Source: Hermatobates lingyangjiaoensis
Lineage: Eukaryota; Arthropoda; Insecta; Hemiptera; Hermatobatidae
Reading direction: 5' to 3'
Length of the DNA: 64,000 nucleotides
Assembly (NCBI GenBank): GCA_026182355.1
Contig: JAPFBL010000377.1
Coordinates: 62,001-126,000, forward strand
A model generated the notes under the pieces. That model was not told the DNA's origin and did not search any database. It was given only the letters and a program-made list of their open reading frames with translations. Positions within the stretch are counted from its first letter, which is position 1. Each line of letters opens with the position of its first letter. This document shows, piece by piece, positions 54,969 to 64,000 of the stretch. The translations under genes were made by a program, and so were the position numbers.

Positions 54969-57680
54969 CTGAAATTTTGATACAAAAATATGAATTATAC
55001 ATATTAAGCAGACATCATCATGTTTATAGTAGTTTTGGTCAGTAAATTTTATTCATGTGCAGTAATCACCTCTTTCCTGACGATATGATTAAATTTATTC
55101 GTATTCTTTCTCTTAAAGAAATGAAAACAACGTGGCTTTATCAATTAAAATACTACTATAATCACTGGTTAAAAAAGAAAACAAAATGAACATTTTCCAT
55201 TTCTAATTGATTCTACAATGTTTTTTTTTTTAAATATTAACCTTATCAAAAAAAAAAATAAATTGAGAAATGTGTTTACAAATTAAAACCTCGAATCTTA
55301 GCTGAAATTAAAAAATACACAATTCGCTTACCCAAACTTTCCAAGGAAATTATTGCTCACAATATGCATAACCATGTATGAAATTAAATGTCGAAAATGT
55401 TTTGTTTATTAGTAAATAAAATAATCATAATAGTCACTTTTATTCATTATAGCTGGTTTTATTTCAAACATAGTTCTAAATTTAGCTTCAATAGATATTT
55501 AAATGGTTGAATTATTACTTCGTCTTTTGACTAATGAGTTTGCCAAACATATGTTGTAAAAACACTGACTGTTTTTACATATAGATATATTGAGAAATAA
55601 TTAAAGTGCTAGTTCTACAGAATTAGTAGATTAGTTAGTGTATTCAGAATTGTTTAATTGCCTGAATGTTCTTAGAACAGTGATGGAATTAAAAACATGT
55701 AACATGAGATTCTATAGTCTCTTGAGATAAACCTTTTAGCTAACCTCATAAGAGCAAAGCTTGATTATTGCATTCCAAGCAAGTATATTATTAATGAATT
55801 TCAAAATTTTGGGTAGTTCTTGATAATTTTAGGCCAATATTTTTATAAGATAACCTCATAATTATCTTTACAAAAATGTGTTTCATTTATAATACTGTCA
55901 AGATTTTGAGTTCCACTTCTTCAAATCTACCAGTTGCACTTTATTACCAGTCCGTTGCAATAATAATATGTTTTCATTTTTGTTTACATTTTTTATAAAA
56001 TAATTATTTATTCAATTTTAAAATGTTATTTTTGAACATGATATCTTTATTTGTAATGGTCTATAAACATTACAATTAAAATTTGTTCTGGTCTGTAACA
56101 ACTACAGAAAAGTATAAATTATAACATAGGCATATAGTTTTAAATTATTCATTTCTCTATCTTAATTTATAGAACTCATTTCTAAATCTCTAAAAGAACT
56201 AAGTTGGGAGTTGGCTTATATCATTTGGTTCAAAATGTAATTAATTTTAAAATGTTGATAGATAATTATTTTCTTCTTTGCTTCTGCAGGACAAAGAATA
56301 ATAAATTTTTTGATAAAGGTCCATATTTGTAAATCCAGTTAGGATTCTTAAACATATTCTTGCATTAAAGAAATAAGACAAATATATAGAAGAACTAGAC
56401 ACATTATAAAAATAAGGGGTAAAGTAGAAATGTAGCAACCTCAAAGGCGGCTCAATCTGTGACGAAGAGGGCGAAGAAGCCAAGGTTGCCCATCCTTTGA
56501 ATTGACTCTTGGGTGGAGTTAACTCCTCTGGATTTGTCTCTGTCTTTAACTCTTTTACTGATTTCCTTCCTTTTTCAAATTTTTCATTTTTTGCTTTTGG
56601 AAGCTGTCTAAAATAATAACAAAAACCATACCAAGAATAAATGTTCATTCCATGTAAAAAAAAACCTTTGAAATTATTTTCATTTATTTTCTCTCTATAC
56701 ATATGTAAATCATCAAACCACAATAAGAAATGGGGAAAAAATACTTAGTCTAATTAGTCTTTTTTCCCTATTTCTTATTGTAATTTGATCACTGATTGTT
56801 ATTTCATATAAAAACGTGAAATAACCATCAATGATCAAACCACAATATGAAATGGGGAAAAAAAAGACTAAGACATTTCAACAGTAAAAAGCGGTCTTCG
56901 TCAGAATCAAAAACCCAACTGATGAAAGAAATAAAAGTTCAGTTGGGTTTTTGACTCTGACGAAGACGGTTGTTACGGTCTAGTCAGAGTTGTTACGGTT
57001 TTGAAAAGTCTAGTCTATATATATATATATATATAAAGATTTCACATAAACACGTGAAATAACAATCAATGGTCAAACCACAATATGAAAATGACAAAAC
57101 AAGACTCTGACGAAGACCACTTGTTACGGTTGAAAGACCTTAGTCTTTTTTCCCATTTCATATTGTGATTTGATCATTCAAATATATATATTGATAAAAG
57201 TATCGACTGTGGAATAGAAACAAAACTAAAGTTTATCGGGACTCGATATATTTATATATATAACTGTTCAAACCACAATATGAAAATGGGAAAAGAAGAC
57301 TAGGATCTTTCAACCGTAACAAGCGGTCTTCGTCAGAGTCTTAGTCTTGTTTTCCCATTTTCATATTGTGGTTTGACCATTGATTGTTATTTCACGTGTT
57401 TATGTAAAATCTTTATATATATAAACTAGACTTTTCAAAAGAACACACAGAAAAGAAATCACTGAACTCACTACTATATTTTGATGTCCTCGTCGTCAGG
57501 AATAGATGTGAATCGCTCCAAAGTAACGACTCAGAGACGTTATCAGTCTTTGGAGCGATTCACATCTATTCCTGACGACGAGGACATGAAAATATAGTAG
57601 TGAGTTCAGTGATTTCTTTTCTGTGTGTTCTTTTGAAAAGTCTAGTGTATTCAGTTCGAAGAATCGTTTCATCTAATTGG

Positions 57681-57714
<34 letters not shown>

Positions 57715-58705
57715 ACAAGATTTCACAATAAACACGTGAAATAACAATCAATGTCTTATCGAGAAACCAGTCTTTTTTTGAAGGAAAGAACTTACCAGCA
57801 CACATATTGTATAAGAAAAAAGTACATATAATATACTTTCATAGTAGTATGAAATATTTCTTCGTAGAAGAAATATTATGATATGAATATTTCTTCATAG
57901 TATTAATGAAGATCATAATTTTGATATTAATAGCCATAATAAAAATAAGAGACAAAAAATTGGATAACAGAGAAGGAAAACTCTGGAAATATTATGTATT
58001 AGTAAGGACCAGTCATCTGTTAATTATATAAGTGACATATCAAATTTAAATTGTATTTATTCGAGTGTGTTAAGTTAAACATTGTTGATCGATGCAAAAT
58101 TGATTTAGTGACTTTTTGGTTGTCTGGTGAAATTTGGTCGCCTTGCTGGTTTTTCAGTTCAGTGTCACGTGTTCACTCAAACTAGACAGTTGTTGAAATC
58201 CACAGTTTATTTTTCTTTGTAAAATAATCTCTGATGTAATACTTGGTTTTATTATTTCAAAATTTTATACGAATTTTTAATCCTTTCACTCCCCATTTTG
58301 GATGAAGAGACATAATGATAATTTCTTAATTATTTTTAAGGTAAAACAAACATTGAAGACAAAAAAAGGATATTCAAACCAAACTACTTAAATTGATTTA
58401 AAATAGAAATTGTATTAAAACTTACGATGGTTTTCGAGAGCGAGGAGTTTTAAGAGAAGGAGCATTAAGTTCAGGAAAGTTGTGTAAATCCAATTGAAAT
58501 TCATCAGCAGTTTCAACAGAAGTAGACAGTTTAGGGACTACTCCATCTTCAACGGCTTCTTTAGTTATTGTCTCATCTTCAATATTCTCACCTTCTCCTG
58601 CAGGAGACTCAGAAATTGAATTAGATGACCTTCTGCTTGTTTTACTTCTGCTCTTTGATTTTTGTTTAGTTTGAGGGGACTGAATGTCATTCAAATCAAA
58701 TTCAC
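54710..58705 (-). CDS. IBTK: IBTK orthologue, last three exons
   Basis: IBTK (inhibitor of Bruton tyrosine kinase) is a large ankyrin/RCC1/BTB protein that acts as a CUL3 ubiquitin-ligase adaptor. Only the C-terminal part is here. Exons on the minus strand: 58426-58705, 56440-56607 and 54710-54968. Phases fit: TC/A, AG/T. The first is a Ser/Arg/Lys-rich disordered region (SRSKTSRRSSNS, HNFPELNAPSLKTP). The second is linker (KSQFKGWATLASSPSSSQ). The third is the conserved C-terminal motif, NFADIIANEKSRKSEITKML, then EERAINELMVFYNAED and the V-W end, which resembles the vertebrate IBTK C-terminus (a FSEIVKEE- and LLVFYEAF-type motif). Identification rests mainly on this last exon. The 5' exons with BTB and RCC1 must lie beyond position 64000 or past the PLE block. 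Confidence 0.75.
54969..56439 (-). other. IBTK intron
   Basis: 1.5 kb of AT-rich DNA without recognisable repeat or motif. Confidence 0.55.
56440..56607 (-). CDS. IBTK: IBTK penultimate exon
   Basis: Acceptor TTTTAG, QLPKAKNEKFEKGRKSV, then PKSQFKGWATLASS; donor GTTGCT. Low complexity apart from the FKGWAT motif. Confidence 0.7.
56700..57185. repeat. compound of PLE family-A fragments
   Basis: Three family-A termini lie in a row in IBTK's intron: a short one without hairpin (56710-56800), a palindrome with damaged hairpins (56815-57005) and, after a TA tract, a further pair with one hairpin (57030-57180). Nested or repeated insertion into (TA)n is the simplest reading. Confidence 0.7.
57107..57135 (+). 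ncRNA. hammerhead-like motif (family A)
   Basis: CTGACGA, A, GACCA with CGGTT, GAAAG. One stem pair is lost; flanks GACT and TTAGTC pair. Confidence 0.4.
57255..57400. repeat. PLE family-A fold-back with a single hairpin
   Basis: Left arm 57266-57344 is complete with hairpin (57308-57336, minus); the right arm starts only after the hairpin, so the fold-back point is asymmetric. Short TA tracts lie on both sides. Confidence 0.75.
57308..57336 (-). ncRNA. hammerhead-like motif (family A)
   Basis: Minus-strand CTGACGA, A, GACCG/CGGTT, GAAAG, then ATCCTAGTC. Core intact, with one change near the cleavage triplet. Confidence 0.5.
57426..57645. repeat. PLE family-F palindrome
   Basis: Arms of about 98 bp around a 27-base centre. 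Both arms carry the private words CACATCTATTCCTGACGACG or its complement, where other family-F copies read CACTTCTTTTCCTGAAGACG. The GAAA part has changed differently in each arm. Confidence 0.88.
57682..57711. repeat. (TA)n tract
   Basis: TA run between a family-F palindrome and an inverted family-A leader (57712-57755). Confidence 0.9.
58426..58705 (-). CDS. IBTK: IBTK third-last exon
   Basis: Acceptor TTTCAG, GEFDLNDIQSPQTKQKSKSR, then acidic region and FPELNAPSLKTPRSRKPS; donor GTAAGT. Predicted disordered. Confidence 0.7.
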
Positions 58706-59225
58706 CTGAAATGTAATAGCCATACTAATTAAATATTTGTTTACGGTCCTTATTGTACTCTTTACATTTCCAAAATCTTTTTCTACCGAAAAAACACACT
58801 TGTGTTAGGTTTTAACCTTCAGTTCAGTTTGATTCTACAAACATCAGAGTCTCAAATTTTATACTCAAAGTCTATCACTGCAGGGTTTCTGATCGAGTAT
58901 CTGACTTCATTTATATACGAAAGCTAAAATTTTACGTCATTACCAAGGGACTGGAATGCACAACATTATCTATGGATCAACGGCAAGCACACTTAACAAG
59001 ACTGCACCTGATCCAAAGTAAAATAATAACTAACTGATTTACTGTTTCAAATGTTTGTAAGTTTCATTAGTCTTCAAAATCTTCCAAAATCAATCCTTCA
59101 ATTAAATTTTAATTGACCTTTAAGGCCTTTTCAAATCAGCTTTAAAACGCGAGTTTTAACACCTTCTTGTCACAGCAATATAATTACTATAAGGACAAAA
59201 CTTTTTTTTAATCATAAAATATATC
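58706..59225 (-). other. IBTK intron or upstream region, nothing seen
   Basis: No further IBTK exon with good splice sites was found here on the minus strand. No repeat was recognised. Confidence 0.5.
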
Positions 59226-59374
59226 ATTTTACCGTATACAAAGTTCGAAATATTGAGAATTTAGTAAGTGTGCTTTTTACTCTTTTTTCTGTGTCGTGTA
59301 TTGTGTAATTTAAAATTTTATAGTCCGTGTGGACCGTTTATTCAATTTAGTAATACATATATATATTTCATCAA

Positions 59375-60058
59375 CAACCGTATAGTCCCTGCAGACGTTC
59401 ATCATAATTCAGGTCCTAGGAGACTTAAATTAGTGACTCTAATTTCCTCATCACCACTTATTTTCCTGGTGCTCATAGGCTGGGTGCAGTTGTCAGGGAG
59501 TTTTTCCCTATACTTTCTTCTTCCTCCTGTACTTCTTCAGTCTTCAATGAGCCACCTTCCATTTCCTATCGCAAACCTGCTAATCTTCAATCTATCTTCT
59601 CTCACATCTCTTCTCCTAAGCCTCCAAAAACTGCTGGTGGTATGGTTCAATGTGGACGTCGTGGATGTCTTACTTGTCCTATCATCAATCCTGTTCCTTC
59701 CTTTACCTCCTTCCATAGTAAACGCACCTACCCTATCTCTCACAACACCTCTTGTAACTCTGGTAACTGCGTTTACCGTTTGGATTGCACCCAGTGTGAT
59801 TCTTTTTATGTGGGTTTGGCTTCCACCAAGCTAAGCCTGCGTATGAATAATCACAGGTCATCCGTTGGCAAACGCAGTGACCTTCCCGTTGCTACTCATG
59901 CCAGTTCTCACGGACTCAGTTTTAATGACTGTTTCCGTGTACAGGTCCTGAGGCAGATTGATCAGACTAATTCGAAAGTTACTCTGAGAGCTTCAGAAGA
60001 AGCACTTATTAGTCTTCTGGGCGGTAGATCGGATCCTGGGTTTAACCTCAATCGTTGA
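59375..60058 (+). pseudogene. PLE GIY-YIG endonuclease with frameshift
   Basis: After RIVPADVHH the frame changes before about 59485; then [22 protein letters not shown] and the GIY-YIG core [20 protein letters not shown] run to the TGA after NLNR. Key residues R (LSLRMNNH), H and E (RASEEALISLL) are present. The RT domain is missing. Confidence 0.8.
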
Positions 60059-60268
60059 TTTTTTTTTTTAATTTTTTTTTTTTTTATAGTTGTTATCAGC
60101 TTTTAATTTTATTTTAGTTAAATGTTTTCTTTTTTAATTTTTATTTGGCTTTTATTTCTTTATCTTCCCTGTCTACCTTTCCTCCGAAAGTTGGCTACAC
60201 TGTTTGAGTGCTTCAGTTCGAACGCCAAGTCAGTCGTTATCAGCCTTTGGAGCGATTCACTTCTTTTC

Positions 60269-60289
60269 CTGAAGACGAGGACATCGAAA
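60269..60289 (+). ncRNA. hammerhead-like motif (family F)
   Basis: CTGAAGA, C, GA/TC with loop GGACA, GAAATATAG; same as 34458-34478, here in its native position after the PLE ORF. Confidence 0.45.
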
Positions 60290-60344
60290 TATAGTAGTGA
60301 GTTCAGTGGTTTCCTTTCTATGTGTTCTTTTTTAAATTCTAGTT

Positions 60345-60388
<44 letters not shown>
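60345..60388. repeat. (TA)n tract
   Basis: Joins the family-F PLE to the next palindrome. Confidence 0.95.
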
Positions 60389-60391
<3 letters not shown>

Positions 60392-60481
60392 ATTAAAAGA
60401 AACGGTCCAGCGGACTTTTTTACAATAAATTAAAAAACGAAGGAAACACACAGAAAGACACAGACATAACTCACATCGATA

Positions 60482-60503
60482 TTTCGACAATCGTCGTCAT
60501 CAG
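60482..60503 (-). ncRNA. hammerhead-like motif (family C)
   Basis: Minus-strand CTGATGA, C, stem GAC/GTC with loop GATT, GAAATATCGATGTGAG. CTC before the box can pair with GAG. Confidence 0.5.
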
Positions 60504-60603
60504 GAGGTGCGAAGAGCGAAGAGCGAAGAGTCCCGCAGGAAGACAGGGCGGTACTCTGAGTACCGCCCTGTCTTCCTGCGGGACTCTTCGCTCTTCGCAC
60601 CTC

Positions 60604-60625
60604 CTGATGACGACGATTGTCGAAA
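60604..60625 (+). ncRNA. hammerhead-like motif (family C)
   Basis: Plus-strand partner, identical to 60482-60503. Confidence 0.5.
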
Positions 60626-60681
60626 TATCGATGTGAGTTATGTCTGTGTCTTTCTGTGTGTTTCCTTCGTTTTTTAATTTA

Positions 60682-60720
60682 TTATATATATATATATTAT
60701 ATATATATATATATATATAT
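60682..60720. repeat. (TA)n tract at left border of PLE-A
   Basis: TA run directly between the family-C palindrome and the fold-back PLE. Confidence 0.95.
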
Positions 60721-60761
60721 GATCAAACCACAATAAGAAATGGGAAAACAAGACTAAGATC

Positions 60762-60790
60762 TTTCAACCGTAACAAGCGGTCTTCGTCAG
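60762..60790 (-). ncRNA. hammerhead-like motif (family A)
   Basis: Minus-strand CTGACGA, A, GACCG/CGGTT, loop CTTGTTA, GAAAGATCTTAGTC. Native position at the outer end of the inverted arm. Confidence 0.55.
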
Positions 60791-60963
60791 AGTCAAAAAC
60801 CCAACTGAACACTAGATGCAGAAAACATCTGGTGAGGAGTTGAGAAGAGTGGGAGGGAAGAGTGGTATTTTAAAAGGGTGAAAGCACAGGAAAGGACTAA
60901 TGTTCAGAAAGGGATGTTTGGGGAAACAAAGGAGTACAGTAAGAAAAAGTAAAAAACTATCCG

Positions 60964-61614
60964 CTAGCTGTCAACCCTCTTTGAAGAGGCTATTGCCCTC
61001 GTGACGAAAGTATCAAGTTTGAAGAGACCGTTACTAATGTTTATAATATTAGATCTATTAAATTTAATTAGAGACGATTCAATAATATTTCTTAACAACA
61101 TTGATTTTTCATAGGTAATAAATTTAGCTCCTGTCCAATCAATATGATGATTTTCATTTTTTATATGCAAGAATAAGGCACTACTGTTTTCCTGTCTACT
61201 TACGTTATATTGGTGTTGTTTTACACGTGTTTTTAATGATTTACCAGTTTGACCAATATAAATTTTATGGCAATTTTTGCACGGAATTTTATAAATACCA
61301 GCGGACTCCAATTCGCTTGGAGAGTTTTTTATTAACATATTACCCACGTTATTACGATTAGAAAACACTATATTAAAATCAAGTTGTTTGGCTAATCTTG
61401 GAAGGGGGTCCAATGATTCGTGGTATGGCAAAACTATAGGATTTGATAATAAAAGGGGCTCTTTTGAAGTATTAGAGAAAGTTTTTTTAGCACCCTTCAA
61501 AGCTAAATCGATATAAGAAGAGGGGTATTTTAATGAAAGGGCAATTGACCTAATGTTATTAATCTCTTCATTAAGAAATTCTGGAGAGGAAACTCTTAAA
61601 GCTCTCAAAAACAT
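60964..61614 (-). CDS. PLE-A inverted copy: RT thumb and GIY-YIG, intact
   Basis: 216 codons without stop. Starts in the thumb (MFLRALRVSSPEFLNEEINN). The GIY-YIG core is GIYKIPCKNCHKIYIGQTGK, followed by Arg in LKTRVKQH, His in NENHHIDW and a Glu in the IESSLI helix. Ends RAIASSKRVDS. As an inverted partial copy it cannot make a full protein, but its reading frame is better preserved than that of the main copy. Confidence 0.85.
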   Translation of the reverse strand: MFLRALRVSSPEFLNEEINNIRSIALSLKYPSSYIDLALKGAKKTFSNTSKEPLLLSNPIVLPYHESLDPLPRLAKQLDFNIVFSNRNNVGNMLIKNSPSELESAGIYKIPCKNCHKIYIGQTGKSLKTRVKQHQYNVSRQENSSALFLHIKNENHHIDWTGAKFITYEKSMLLRNIIESSLIKFNRSNIINISNGLFKLDTFVTRAIASSKRVDS

Positions 61615-61841
61615 ATTTCTAAAAACAAAAATTTTAACATTTTTTGGATGCGATGAATAAAGGATGGCAAAGAAGGGGATTTTGATATAAATTTAGTAAT
61701 AAGTTCGGGTTGATTTTTTAAGATAGTTTTAATTTTATTTTTTATTTTTATTTTTATTCCACGGGCTATTGTCAATTAAGCTCTGAAGTTTTGTATTATG
61801 TACTTTAGAAAAATTTTTACATACCTTTCTAAGGTATGTAA

Positions 61842-63298
61842 ACCTCTTTACCTTTTACCTTTCTTACATCCCCTTCTTTGCCATATATGTACGGGTTGAT
61901 CAAGACACATAAAGATAATTACCCAATACGTTTAATTGTGAGTTCGGTTGGTTCGGCATCATATGGCTTGTCGAAATGGTTAGTAAGTATTTTAAGCCCC
62001 TTAATTGGAAAAATTTCAGGCAGCCATATAAAAAACAATGTGGATTTAATTAAAAAATTAAAAAGCGTCAACATGAACAAAAATTATAGATTAATCAGTT
62101 TCGATGTGAAGTCTCTTTTTACGAATGTACCTGTAACTGATCTGTTGAGCTTACTCCAGGAGGAATTAATTAATTATTCCCTTCCCCTTCCATCTACCAC
62201 TATAATAGAGTTAATTAAGTTATGTGTGGTAGATTGTCATTTTCAATTTGAAATAATTATTATATACAAAAATTTGGTCTTGCTATGGGTAACTGTTTAT
62301 CCCCCCTCCTAAGTAATTTATATATGGAGTTTTTTGAGAGTAAAATGTTAAGCTCAATTTTGCTCAAAAATGTTAAATGGTATAGATATGTTGACGATAT
62401 TCTTTGCATTTGTCCCAATTCTTTAAATAAAGTTGATTTCCTAACAAAATTGAATTCATTAGTGCCGACAATCAAATTCACAATGGAAGAAGAAATAAGT
62501 GGTAATTTGCCCTTCTTAGATGTCCTGATCCATAGGTTACCTAATGAGTTACGCTTTAGTGTATATAGAAAACCTACGAATGTACTTGCATAAGTTCATT
62601 TTTATTCATCGCATCCAAAAAATGTTAAAATTTTTGTTTTTAGAAATATGTTTTTGAGAGCTTTAAGAGTTTCCTCTCCAGAATTTCTTAATGAAGAGAT
62701 TAATAACATTAGGTCAATTGCCCTTTCATTAAAATAACCCTCTTCTTATATCGATTTAGCTTTGAAGGGTGCTAAAAAAACTTTCTCTAATACTTCAAAA
62801 GAGCCCCTTTTATTATCAAATCCTATAGTTTTGCCATACCACGAATCATTGGACCCCCTTCCAAGATTAGCCAAACAACTTGATTTTAATATAGTGTTTT
62901 CTAATCGTAATAACGTGGGTAATATGTTAATAAAAAACTCTCCAAGCGAATTGGAGTCCGCTGGTATTTATAAAATTCCGTGCAAAAATTGCCATAAAAT
63001 TTATATTGGTCAAACTGGTAAATCATTAAAAACACGTGTAAAACAACACCAATATAACGTAAGTAGACAGGAAAACAGTAGTGCCTTATTCTTGCATATA
63101 AAAAATGAAAATCATCATATTGATTGGACAGGAGCTAAATTTATTACCTATGAAAAATCAATGTTGTTAAGAAATATTATTGAATCGTCTCTAATTAAAT
63201 TTAATAGATCTAATATTATAAACATTAGTAACGGTCTCTTCAAACTTGATACTTTCGTCACGAGGGCAATAGCCTCTTCAAAGAGGGTTGACAGCTAG
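61842..63298 (+). pseudogene. PLE-A RT and GIY-YIG, frameshift and two stops
   Basis: Starts inside the RT: PYMYGLIKTHK, SFDVKSLFTNVPV (motif A Asp), then a frameshift at about 62235-62265, GLAMGNCLSPLLSNLYMEFF (motif B), RYVDDILCI (motif C), FLDVLIHR (D) and VYRKPTNVLA. A TAA (62591-62593) and a second TAA (62735-62737) interrupt the thumb. The GIY-YIG part from 62762 is intact. At 62735-62737 the inverted arm has TAC (Tyr). The N-terminal part before motif 2 is absent. Confidence 0.85.
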
Positions 63299-63471
63299 CG
63301 GATAGTTTTTTACTTTTTCTTACTGTACTCCTTTGTTTCCCCAAACATCCCTTTCTGAACATTAGTCCTTTCCTGTGCTTTCACCCTTTTAAAATACCAC
63401 TCTTCCCTCCCACTCTTCTCAACTCCTCACCAGATGTTTTCTGCATCTAGTGTTCAGTTGGGTTTTTGACT

Positions 63472-63500
63472 CTGACGAAGACCGCTTGTTACGGTTGAAA
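63472..63500 (+). ncRNA. hammerhead-like motif (family A)
   Basis: Plus-strand partner at the 3' end of PLE-A. GACT/AGTC stem I, 5-bp stem II with one G-T pair, AG/CT stem III and a CTT cleavage triplet can all form. Confidence 0.55.
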
Positions 63501-63576
63501 GATCTTAGTCTTGTTTTCCCATTTCTTATTGTGGTTTGATCATTGATTGTTGTTTCACGTGTTTATGTGAAATCTT

Positions 63577-63601
63577 TATATATATATATATATATATATA
63601 T
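63577..63601. repeat. (TA)n tract at right border of PLE-A
   Basis: TA run directly after the family-A leader hairpin. Confidence 0.95.
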
Positions 63602-64000
63602 CTGACTCTGACGATTCGACTCATTTAGTTAAAAGATATCAGTCTTTTTCCTGATTTCTTACTGTAGTTTGGACGTTGATCTATTCTGTATGTACACATA
63701 TAATATATGTACAAACAAAAAGTTAGTTTTAATTTTTTTTACTTCACTGTACCATGAGGAATGTATCCAATTGTTTAAATAATTATTAAATAACATTGAA
63801 TATTTCTATAGTGACATTTAATATTTCCTAAGTTGTAAGGTCCTAGAATGCATATATTAGATGATTATAGAGGTTTAATGAAGAAGGTACGCGTCATTGT
63901 AACTTATAGTGAATAACTATGCAAAGTTGTTGTGAATTTTAATGGCGTCATGAATTGCTTTGTTGTGAAGCATTCTTGAACAGAGATACTCATCTCATAG
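63602..64000 (+). other. decayed family-A fragment, then nothing
   Basis: 63602-63690 keeps worn family-A words (CTGACGATTCGAC, TTAAAAGATATCAGTC, ACTGTAGTTTGG). The remainder to the window end shows no feature. Confidence 0.45.

Larger units (their letters stand above)
59226..60388 (+). mobile_element. 5'-truncated PLE (family F)
   Basis: It starts with a terminal fragment (59226-59346), a short TATATATA, then the endonuclease half of a PLE ORF (59375-60058), T-rich 3' UTR, hairpin (60269-60289) and a (TA)n tract. It is related to the PLE at 11919-14194 but clearly another family. Not folded back. Confidence 0.8.
60427..60684. repeat. near-perfect 258-bp palindrome (family C)
   Basis: Arms 60427-60556 and 60558-60684 around a single central T. 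The only clear difference is one extra 7-base unit (GAAGAGC) in the left arm. Each arm has one hammerhead-like motif. (TA)n tracts flank it. No coding sequence. Confidence 0.93.
60721..63545 (+). mobile_element. fold-back PLE-A with 940-bp inverted arms
   Basis: Left arm 60721-61662 is an inverted copy of the right arm 62605-63545: end of RT, GIY-YIG endonuclease, C-rich 3' UTR, hairpin and leader. The 940-bp centre holds the RT fingers and palm. (TA)n tracts lie on both sides (60682-60720 and 63577-63601). Arms are almost identical; one difference creates a stop only in the right arm. Fragments of this family occur at 11079, 14250, 15402, 27590, 33460, 47695, 49808 and 56700-57400. Confidence 0.9.

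Noticed and set aside
62591..62737. Two TAA codons where related copies have Tyr, hinting at an altered genetic code
   Set aside because: Host genes in the window use TAA and TGA as normal stops at the expected protein ends, and the element also has a frameshift. Simple decay explains it.

Overview
The window is a piece of an AT-rich, intron-rich animal nuclear genome. The genes have GT/AG introns of a few hundred bases to several kilobases, AATAAA poly(A) signals, and products typical of a ciliated metazoan. The dense load of Penelope-like retroelements (PLEs), an R1-like LINE and hAT-like ends fits an arthropod. A parasitic copepod such as a sea louse is my guess from general character only; no sequence comparison was possible.

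Four protein genes can be reconstructed exon by exon. (1) 6078-19843, minus: TFIIH subunit GTF2H2 (p44/SSL1), complete, 7 exons, 402 aa. (2) 24561-37669, minus: intraflagellar transport protein IFT57, complete, 8 exons, 403 aa. (3) 38185-52679, plus: an ecto-nucleotide pyrophosphatase/phosphodiesterase of the ENPP4/5 type, with signal peptide, all six metal ligands, one C-terminal membrane span and a short cytosolic tail, about 480 aa. (4) 54710-58705, minus: the last three exons of an IBTK orthologue whose 5' part lies beyond the window. IFT57 and the ENPP gene are head to head across about 515 bp, probably sharing a promoter region. ENPP and IBTK converge across about 2 kb holding a dispersed repeat and a 57-bp minisatellite.

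The rest is dominated by PLEs (reverse transcriptase plus GIY-YIG endonuclease) and, above all, by dozens of short pieces of their terminal repeats. Three larger copies lie at 11919-14194, 59226-60388 and 60721-63545, with remnants at 1434-1812, 11323-11757, 28375-28870, 33460-34040 and 48880-49808. Two large copies are fold-backs: the 3' end of the element is repeated in inverted orientation in front of a 5'-truncated body. The short pieces are also mostly long palindromes. Nearly all carry a hammerhead-ribozyme-like hairpin (CTGANGA, one extra base, a stem, GAAA), and nearly all are bounded by (TA)n tracts. At least eight sequence families of this hairpin are present.

Other repeats: an R1-like LINE with target-site duplication (3649-5226), two copies of a CCCGG-headed repeat (1937-3438 and 20546-21925), two inverted copies of a roughly 1-kb non-coding repeat (22795-23965 and 52848-53600), a decayed RTE-like LINE (24925-25712), nested hAT-like elements (46620-47283), and a 22-base G run inside a short inverted repeat (51710-51792). 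Nothing prokaryotic, no CRISPR array and no convincing tRNA or rRNA gene was seen.
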